A DNA stretch of 11,136 nt, from positions 1 through 11,136 of the forward strand of contig DATGIQ010000331.1 of assembly GCA_035295665.1 (NCBI GenBank), given 5' to 3'. Each line of letters begins with the position of its first letter. Within the stretch, counting starts at the first letter, position 1. The notes beneath the pieces were generated by a model, which saw only the letters and a program-made list of their open reading frames with translations, had not been told where the DNA came from and searched no databases. This document shows, one piece after another, positions 6,156-11,136 of the stretch. This DNA comes from DATGIQ01 sp035295665. Lineage in GTDB: Bacteria; Planctomycetota; Planctomycetia; Gemmatales; Gemmataceae. The translations under genes and the position numbers were made by a program.

Positions 6156-8396
6156 ATGATCTCACTCCTGGCTCTGTTCGATCGGTTCTACGAAGTCTCC
6201 GACGGCCGCCTCATCCTGCACGCCATGCCCGTGCTTCTGGGCGCCTTGTGCGTACTGGCCATCGCCTACCGCTACTACAGCGCCTTCTTGGCTGCCAAGG
6301 TCGTCGCTCTCGATGATTCGCATCCGACGCCAGCTCACCAGTTTTACGACGGCCAAAACTACGACCCGACCAACAAGTGGGTGCTGTTCGGCCATCATTT
6401 CGCAGCCATCGCCGGGGCCGGGCCTCTCATCGGACCGGTGTTAGCGATCCAGTACGGGTACATGCCGGGACTCTTGTGGCTGGTAATTGGCGTATGCCTG
6501 GCAGGAGCGGTGCAAGACATGCTCGTTCTGGCTGCTTCGGTCCGCCGCGGCGGCAAGTCGCTGGCCGAGATTGCCCGTATTGAGTTGGGCCGGCCCGCAG
6601 CAATCATCGTTTCCGCCGCCATCCTTTTCATTGTCGTGATCGCGCTGGCCGGGTTGGGCTTTGTCGTGGTCAAGGCTCTGGGCGGCGACGAGGTCAACCT
6701 GGCCGGCGGCACGAAAATCTTCCTCCCGGACGGAAAGGCTCCGGAGCGGGAATCGGTTCCGGACTCCTCGACCCCAATTGTTTACCGATTTCCACCCGGC
6801 TGCACGGTGCAATACGCTGGCAATATTGAGAGTCCCCGTTCCGAATCCTTTCTGATCCGCATTCCCCACCGGATGGCTCTGGGTACCGACGAACCTCACG
6901 CCGTCACGATTCCGGAAGGAGCGCAAGAGCTGATCCCGGGCAGTTCGTGGGGCACGTTTACCATCGCCTGCACAATTCCGATTGGGCTGCTGATGGGTTT
7001 GTGGATGTACCGGATTCGCCGGGGGCACATTGCTGAGGCCACGGTGATTGGCGTATCGGCCGTACTCGCGGCCGTGATCGTTGGCAATTGGATCCCGGGC
7101 TCGCCGTTCGAGCGGTTCTTCTCGCTTTCCAAGGACGGCACAATCCTGGCCCTGACCACCTACGGGTTCATCGCTTCGGTGCTTCCAGTCTGGCTGCTGT
7201 TGTGTCCGCGCGACTACCTGTCGAGCTTTCTCAAGGTCGGCACCATTGCGTTGATCGTGATCGGCGTGTTTGTGGCCAACCCAAAGCTCCCCTGTCCGAC
7301 GATCAACCATACGTTCATCCAGGGCGGCCCGACGTTTAAGGGCAACATCTTTCCGTTCCTATTCATCTGCATCATGTGCGGCTCAGTGTCCGGCTTCCAT
7401 GCCCTGGTGTCGTCGGGCACCACACCGAAGATGATCGACAAGGAGAGCGAAGTCCGGATGATCGGGTATGGAGCCATGTTGATGGAGGGGCTGGTTGGCA
7501 TCGTCGCTCTGATCACCGCTGCTTCTCTGCCGCAGGATCTCTACTACGAGATCAACACGAGCCTGCCGGATGTCCCCCGCTACCAAAAAGACCTTGATCA
7601 GCTCTACCGATCGCTCGGCATCCCGGAAAGCAAAGATCGGATGCCTCTTCTCGCCGTGGATGCACCCCAGCATTTGCCCGTCGATCTGAACAGTGTCGAG
7701 CGGATGGTTGGGGGTGAGTCGCTGCGGGGCCGAACTGGGGGAGCCGTTACCCTGGCGGTGGGCATGGCTTTCATTTTTTCCGACGCCCTGCATTGGACGG
7801 GGTTGCCCATCCAGGGGATCATGAAGTACTGGTATCACTTTGCCATCATGTTCGAAGCGCTGTTCATCCTGACCACGATCGACGCCGGCACCCGGATCGC
7901 CCGTTTTCTCTTGCAAGAGGCGCTGGGGAGGCTGTTTCCCAAATTCGAGCGAACCGACTGGCTGCCCGGAGCGATGTTGGCGACACTAATCGTGACGGCC
8001 AGCTGGGGCGCGCTGATCTGGGCGGGCTCGATCAGCACGATCTGGCCGATGTTCGGCATCGCCAATCAGCTCTTGGCCGTGCTGGCGCTGGCCTTAATCA
8101 CGACGTTGCTCATCAACACGGGCCGGGCTCGGTACGCTGCGGTGACCATTCTGCCGATGCTCTTCGTCACGGCCACTACCATGACGGCCGGGGCCGAGAT
8201 GGTAGGGGTTCAGTTTCCCGCGATGATCCAGTCGGGGCAACGATTGAAGGGAATTCTCAACATTTCGCTCACTGTCTTCGTCGTTGCCAGCGTGGGGATG
8301 CTCCTCTTGATCGCAGTGAGCCGATGGGTTGGCGTCCTGGCGGGTATGGTGCCGGTGCAAAGGCAACAATTCGTCAACTTGGACAAGAAGCAGTAA
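6156..8396 (+). CDS. cstA: Carbon starvation protein CstA, peptide/pyruvate transporter
   Basis: This 746-residue polytopic inner-membrane protein belongs to the CstA family, linked in Escherichia coli to uptake of peptides and pyruvate when carbon is scarce. Family landmarks: YRYYSAFLAAKV (38-49), NKWVLFGHHFAAIAGAGPLI (73-92), PGLLWLVIGVCLAGAVQDM (104-122), GFHALVSSGTTPKMI (413-427), IGYGAMLMEGLVGIVALI (436-453), RTGGAVTLAVGMA (526-538), TTIDAGTRIARFLLQE (573-588) and WPMFGIANQLLA (630-641). Residues about 175-262 form a soluble, Pro-rich segment between the KAL.. helix end and SSWGTFTI, where E. coli CstA has only a few residues. The ATG at 6156 gives a sensible N-terminus; the next Met (residue 24, 6225) would remove the start of the protein before the first full helix. 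No ribosome binding site is visible. The usual small YbdD-type partner gene is absent. Confidence 0.96.
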   Translation: MISLLALFDRFYEVSDGRLILHAMPVLLGALCVLAIAYRYYSAFLAAKVVALDDSHPTPAHQFYDGQNYDPTNKWVLFGHHFAAIAGAGPLIGPVLAIQYGYMPGLLWLVIGVCLAGAVQDMLVLAASVRRGGKSLAEIARIELGRPAAIIVSAAILFIVVIALAGLGFVVVKALGGDEVNLAGGTKIFLPDGKAPERESVPDSSTPIVYRFPPGCTVQYAGNIESPRSESFLIRIPHRMALGTDEPHAVTIPEGAQELIPGSSWGTFTIACTIPIGLLMGLWMYRIRRGHIAEATVIGVSAVLAAVIVGNWIPGSPFERFFSLSKDGTILALTTYGFIASVLPVWLLLCPRDYLSSFLKVGTIALIVIGVFVANPKLPCPTINHTFIQGGPTFKGNIFPFLFICIMCGSVSGFHALVSSGTTPKMIDKESEVRMIGYGAMLMEGLVGIVALITAASLPQDLYYEINTSLPDVPRYQKDLDQLYRSLGIPESKDRMPLLAVDAPQHLPVDLNSVERMVGGESLRGRTGGAVTLAVGMAFIFSDALHWTGLPIQGIMKYWYHFAIMFEALFILTTIDAGTRIARFLLQEALGRLFPKFERTDWLPGAMLATLIVTASWGALIWAGSISTIWPMFGIANQLLAVLALALITTLLINTGRARYAAVTILPMLFVTATTMTAGAEMVGVQFPAMIQSGQRLKGILNISLTVFVVASVGMLLLIAVSRWVGVLAGMVPVQRQQFVNLDKKQ

Positions 8397-8398
8397 CA

Positions 8399-8829
8399 TG
8401 TCGGATCGCGAACGCGACGGGCGACCAACGGCACTTTGCCTGGTTGACGGTGCTACCGGTCAATCGCAACACAGTGGAAGAGACCGCCCAGAACGGAGGA
8501 CGGTATCGTTGGAAGATCACAAATGAGAGGTTCAACCGGCAGAAGAACAGCGGCTTGAACCCGGAACATGTCTCTAGCATCGACCCGGAGAAGGAGAAAC
8601 CGTACGACCTGCTGTTGAACTGGCCTTCATCCTGGTGCCGTTGCTGGAGCGAGGCAGCCTGCTGCGACGGCTGGCGGCGGATGTGGGCCGTTGGTTTTGG
8701 CAGGTGTTTGGCAGTCTGAGGAATGTCGCGCGGTGGCTGTTGGACGGCGTGCAGTTTGTGGCGTGGGACGAGGAGTGGTTTGCCGCAGCCGAAGCGGGGA
8801 AGTTGCGGATCGGGTACGACAGTTCGTAG
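8399..8829 (+). pseudogene. Transposase C-terminal remnant with frameshift
   Basis: Two adjacent frames together read as the last roughly 140 residues of a DDE-type transposase. Frame one (8399 to about 8620) gives FAWLTVLPVN, then NGGRYRWKITNERFNRQKNS, then EHVSSIDPEKEKPYDLLLN. The reading then moves to the next frame (about 8620-8829), giving LAFILVPLLERGSLLRRLA through to RIGYDSS and a TAG stop. A single missing base at about 8618-8622 restores one protein. The pattern resembles transposases found repeatedly in planctomycete genomes (RW.IENE.FN.QKN near the C-terminal catalytic Glu, then a Leu-rich ERGSLLR helix). The expected Glu in RWKIENE is Thr here, from my memory of the family. The N-terminal majority is missing, because the preceding sequence is cstA. 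The exact IS family is not certain. It is not a functional gene. Confidence 0.7.
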
Positions 8830-9017
8830 GGGATCCCGTCGCGCGAATTCTCCGGGTTTGGAGGGCACCTTCTACCAGGGTCTTGCAGGGGCCGCCGCGG
8901 TGCGGCGATGGGACGAGTGCGCGCCGCTGCCCGTTCAATCGCCCGCGCAGCTGCGCCAGCCGAGAGGAGTCGCAGCGATTCGTCACGGCTGCGATCCTTC
9001 TAACCCCGAAGCCGAGA
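8830..9017. other. Gene-free GC-rich stretch between converging genes
   Basis: No gene is supported. It may contain the decayed right end of the transposon. It holds small palindromes: GCCGC/GCGGC at 8891-8906, the perfect 12-bp palindrome GCGCAGCTGCGC at 8945-8956, and the 7-bp stem at 8970-8994. No clear terminal inverted repeat or target duplication could be paired with the other side of the remnant. Confidence 0.5.
8970..8994 (-). terminator. Weak hairpin downstream of the ABC ATPase gene
   Basis: TCGCAGC at 8970-8976 pairs with GCTGCGA at 8988-8994 across an 11-base loop, 24 bases beyond the stop codon of the minus-strand ABC gene. No U-run follows on that strand, so termination here is only a possibility. 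Confidence 0.22.
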
Positions 9018-9974
9018 TCAGGCAGCCGATTGCGGTTCTTCGTCGCGCAAATGGCGCCCCGTGAGCGTCACAAATACATCTTCCAAACTGGCGTGCCGGG
9101 TGGTGAGCCGAGCCAGGTCGAGGCGTTGGCTCTCCAAGCGTTGCAGCAGCGCAGGGATCGCGATATGCGGAGCCGTGACGGCCAGGGCATAGGCGTCGTC
9201 TTCATGCCGCACCGACGTGACCGCGGGCAACGCTTGCAGGTCGGCGTCGGGGACGCGGACGCCATGGTTGAGCGCAAACTCGATCAGGTGCTCACCGCCC
9301 AAGCGGGCGATCAGCTCCGTCGGTGTACCCACGGCGATCACCTTGCCGCGGTCCACAATGGCAACCCGATCGCACAGGCGTTCGGCCTCATCCATGTAAT
9401 GCGTCGTCAAGAGGATGGTCCGACCTTGGCCACGGAAGGCACGCAGGATATCCCAGAGTTGGCGGCGTGACTGCGGATCGAGGCCGGTCGTCGGCTCATC
9501 CAGAAAAAGCAGCTCCGGGTCGCCGACCAAGGCACAAGCAACCGCCAGCCGCTGACGCTGACCACCTGAAAGCTTACCAACAAAAGCACGCGCTTTCTCG
9601 GTGATCCCGACCATCTCCATCACTGCCGCGGGTGCCAGTCCCCGTCGGTAAAAGCTACGAAAAAGAGTGAGCGTTTCTTCCACGGTAAGCTTCTCGGCCA
9701 GGCGGGTTTCCTGTAACGAGATGCCCAGCCGCTGCCGCAATGCATCATCGTCTTCGCCCCAGCGCCGGCCGAGGATTTCGACTTGACCGGCCGTGGCCGG
9801 CAGAAGTCCTTCAAGGATCTCGATCGTGGTCGTCTTGCCGGCTCCATTCGGGCCAAGCAGGCCAAAGCATTCGCCGCAATGGACTTCGAGATCCAGGCCA
9901 TTGACGGCGTCGACCGGTGCCGTACGGCTAGGGTAACGCTTCCGCAGATCGCGGCATAAAATGGCGGATTCCAT
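9018..9974 (-). CDS. ABC-2-type transporter ATP-binding protein
   Basis: This 318-residue ATPase has a full set of nucleotide-binding motifs: Walker A GPNGAGKTT (41-49), a Q-loop in SLQETRL (86-92), signature LSGGQRQRLAVACAL (135-149), Walker B LLFLDEPTTGLD (155-166), and the H-loop in TTHYMDEAE (190-198). Residues about 225-318 form the C-terminal extension common in ABC-2 exporters of the CcmA/NodI/drug-resistance group (DUF4162-like, ending LEDVFVTLTGRHLRDEE). It would energise export of an unknown substrate through a separate membrane subunit. That permease usually follows the ATPase but is absent here: downstream lie a gene-free stretch and a transposase remnant. Upstream, 84 bases away on the same strand, is dnaA. 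No Shine-Dalgarno sequence precedes the ATG, but a TATAAT hexamer ends six bases before it. Confidence 0.93.
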   Translation of the reverse strand: MESAILCRDLRKRYPSRTAPVDAVNGLDLEVHCGECFGLLGPNGAGKTTTIEILEGLLPATAGQVEILGRRWGEDDDALRQRLGISLQETRLAEKLTVEETLTLFRSFYRRGLAPAAVMEMVGITEKARAFVGKLSGGQRQRLAVACALVGDPELLFLDEPTTGLDPQSRRQLWDILRAFRGQGRTILLTTHYMDEAERLCDRVAIVDRGKVIAVGTPTELIARLGGEHLIEFALNHGVRVPDADLQALPAVTSVRHEDDAYALAVTAPHIAIPALLQRLESQRLDLARLTTRHASLEDVFVTLTGRHLRDEEPQSAA

Positions 9975-9980
9975 GCACAG

Positions 9981-9986
9981 ATTATA
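9981..9986 (-). promoter_or_regulatory. TATAAT box immediately before the ABC ATPase start codon
   Basis: On the minus strand TATAAT is followed by six bases and then the ATG, so transcription driven from it would begin at the start codon and give a leaderless mRNA. No good -35 hexamer was found 16-18 bases upstream. A perfect -10 in this GC-rich sequence is notable but could be chance. Confidence 0.35.
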
Positions 9987-10058
9987 TTCCGTCGGCGGTG
10001 AATCGAGCGCAGCCTTGTAGGTTGGTCCAACCAGGCCTGGATGCTTCGGTGGGGATGC

Positions 10059-11136
10059 CTACCGCAATAATTCCCGCTCGACCAGTTCCACAATCTCCCG
10101 GACGCGCAACTGCCGCTCACCCAGTGTCAGTTCGGCATCCTCCTGTAGCCATTGGCGGATCTTCTTCTCGGCCGCGACGACGGTGCTGTGGTTGCGGCTG
10201 CCAAAGTAGCGGCCGATTTCACTGTACGCTGCGGCGGTATGCTTGCGCGCCAAGTACATGGCCAGCATCCGCGGATGGCTAACAAACCACGCCCGCTGCT
10301 TCGATTGCAGGACCCCCGCATCCAGGCGGAGGACCTGGCAAACGGCTCGGTCGATCTCGGAGACTTGAACGATCCGGACCACATGGCGGAGGAGGTCTCC
10401 CAGGGCTTCGCGGGCCAGCGCCAGATCCACGGGCCGGCCGGTTACGCGGCTAAAATGCTGCACGCTATGCAAGGCACCTTCCAGCTCGCGGACATTCCCG
10501 CGCAGCTGGCCGGCCAGGTAGCGCAACACTTCCTCCGACAAGGGCGGCTGGGACCGCGCACTCTTGGTCCGCAGGATGTCCAGGCGTGTTTCGGAATCGG
10601 GTGGCGCCAATCCCCAGACCGCTCCGCCAAGCAATCGATCCGTTAACTCTGGCGAGAATTCGTCCGCCAAGCGTGGATGACAATCACAGGTAACGATCAC
10701 CGGTTTTCCGTTCGCCAGCAATTCGTCGAATGTGTGCAAGAATTCCTCCTGCGTAGCTCGCTTGCTGACCAAGAAATCCAAATCATCGATCAGCAGGCCG
10801 TCGCACTCTCGGAAGTGTTTGCGAAAAGCTCCGAGCTTCCCGAAGCGCATCGCCTGCACGAACCGGTTGGTAAAATCCTCGGCCGTTACATAACAAATGC
10901 GCCGGTCCGGCTGCCGTTTCCGCAAACCGGCATATATGCCTTCCAAGAGATGCGTCTTGCCAGTACCAACGGGGCCATGCACGACCAGCGGGTTGGGACT
11001 TTGCTCCGGAGCCTCGACGACGCTCAACGCCGACGCATGGGCCACCCGGTTACACGGGCCGACGATAAAATCCGACAGCCGTAGCCAGCGGCGTGTGCTC
11101 TTGCCGTTCCGAGGGGAGAGTTTTTCGGACACGACT
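10059..11136 (-). CDS. dnaA: Chromosomal replication initiator protein DnaA (partial at the 5' end)
   Basis: The visible 357 residues cover DnaA domain III (AAA+ ATPase) and domain IV (DNA binding). Counting from an in-frame GTG at 11132: SDFIVGPCNRVAHASAL opens domain III (about 20-36), Walker A GPVGTGKT is at 53-60, Walker B LLIDDLDFL at 113-121, sensor 1 VIVTCD at 145-150, the arginine-finger region with Arg166 in TDRLLGG, and sensor 2 GNVRELEGAL at 212-221. The domain IV signature IGRYFGSRNHSTV is at 306-318. DnaA binds DnaA boxes at the origin, oligomerises with ATP and opens the DNA. Domain I is not present. The frame stays open to the window edge, so the true start is probably outside, and the GTG is only the first start-like codon. 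Neither dnaN nor DnaA boxes follow; the next gene is an ABC ATPase. A DnaA paralogue cannot be excluded. Confidence 0.93.
   Translation of the reverse strand, partial: VVSEKLSPRNGKSTRRWLRLSDFIVGPCNRVAHASALSVVEAPEQSPNPLVVHGPVGTGKTHLLEGIYAGLRKRQPDRRICYVTAEDFTNRFVQAMRFGKLGAFRKHFRECDGLLIDDLDFLVSKRATQEEFLHTFDELLANGKPVIVTCDCHPRLADEFSPELTDRLLGGAVWGLAPPDSETRLDILRTKSARSQPPLSEEVLRYLAGQLRGNVRELEGALHSVQHFSRVTGRPVDLALAREALGDLLRHVVRIVQVSEIDRAVCQVLRLDAGVLQSKQRAWFVSHPRMLAMYLARKHTAAAYSEIGRYFGSRNHSTVVAAEKKIRQWLQEDAELTLGERQLRVREIVELVERELLR

Noticed and set aside
7793..8398. First two thirds of a 308-residue plus-strand frame overlapping cstA
   Set aside because: Out of frame within conserved cstA. Only the part after the cstA stop (from 8399) reads as protein, and that belongs to the transposase remnant.
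8398..8526. Small ATG-started frame of 42 codons right after cstA
   Set aside because: A different frame in the same DNA reads as a transposase C-terminus, which explains the region better.
8635..8829. Stand-alone small gene of 64 codons (cstA partner candidate)
   Set aside because: First considered as a small CstA-associated protein. It continues the upstream transposase frame after a one-base slip and has no start signal of its own.
8374..8868. Minus-strand 164-residue open frame
   Set aside because: Antisense to the transposase remnant and the cstA end, with low-complexity composition and no motif.
10020..10040. Adjacent short palindromes (GGTTGGTCCAACC and CCAGGCCTGG) between dnaA and the ABC gene
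   Set aside because: Loops are too short for a stable terminator, there is no T-run, and no known operator is matched.
1..11136. CRISPR array, tRNA or rRNA gene, phage genes, toxin-antitoxin pair, DnaA-box cluster
   Set aside because: Looked for and not seen: no regularly spaced direct repeats, no cloverleaf or rRNA sequence, and no cluster of TTATCCACA-like sites.

Overview
The window carries six protein-coding genes and one transposase remnant. It looks like chromosomal DNA from a GC-rich bacterium, most likely a planctomycete. That placement is an inference from three things: weak or absent Shine-Dalgarno sequences before most genes, the sequence style of the large membrane pyrophosphatase and CstA, and a transposase C-terminus of a kind I associate with planctomycetes. 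No rRNA or tRNA gene, CRISPR array or phage module was seen.

Plus strand, left to right: (1) bases 1-347 hold no convincing gene. (2) pxpB/kipI-like subunit of 5-oxoprolinase (348-1010), without its usual pxpA and pxpC partners. (3) A spacer with a long GC-rich hairpin (1117-1173) and a plausible sigma70-type promoter (1183-1211). (4) A secreted CocE/NonD-type serine hydrolase (1307-3223) with its catalytic triad visible. (5) hppA, a membrane-bound proton-pumping pyrophosphatase (3394-6042) with the signature of the K+-independent subfamily. (6) A 113-base AT-rich spacer that is almost entirely a 37-nt-arm inverted repeat (6055-6153), with a consensus TATAAT box in the arm touching the next start codon. 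(7) cstA, a carbon-starvation family peptide/pyruvate transporter (6156-8396), with an extra soluble segment of about 88 residues. (8) A decayed, frameshifted transposase C-terminus (8399-8829) that begins right after the cstA stop.

Minus strand, right to left: the AAA+ and DNA-binding domains of DnaA (10059 to the window edge, N-terminus probably outside), then an ABC-2-type transporter ATPase (9018-9974) with no permease in the window. The two converging gene sets meet at the transposase remnant and a gene-free GC-rich stretch (8830-9017).

Functionally, hppA recovers energy from pyrophosphate as a proton gradient. cstA imports peptides or pyruvate, the CocE-like enzyme hydrolyses an ester, amide or dipeptide outside the cytoplasm, and PxpB belongs to 5-oxoproline salvage. 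A loose nutrient-scavenging theme is possible, but these look like separate transcription units. I see no clear sign of a new defence or mobile system. The most unusual signals are the inverted repeat joined to a leaderless-looking cstA promoter, a similar TATAAT placement before the ABC gene, and the CstA insertion.
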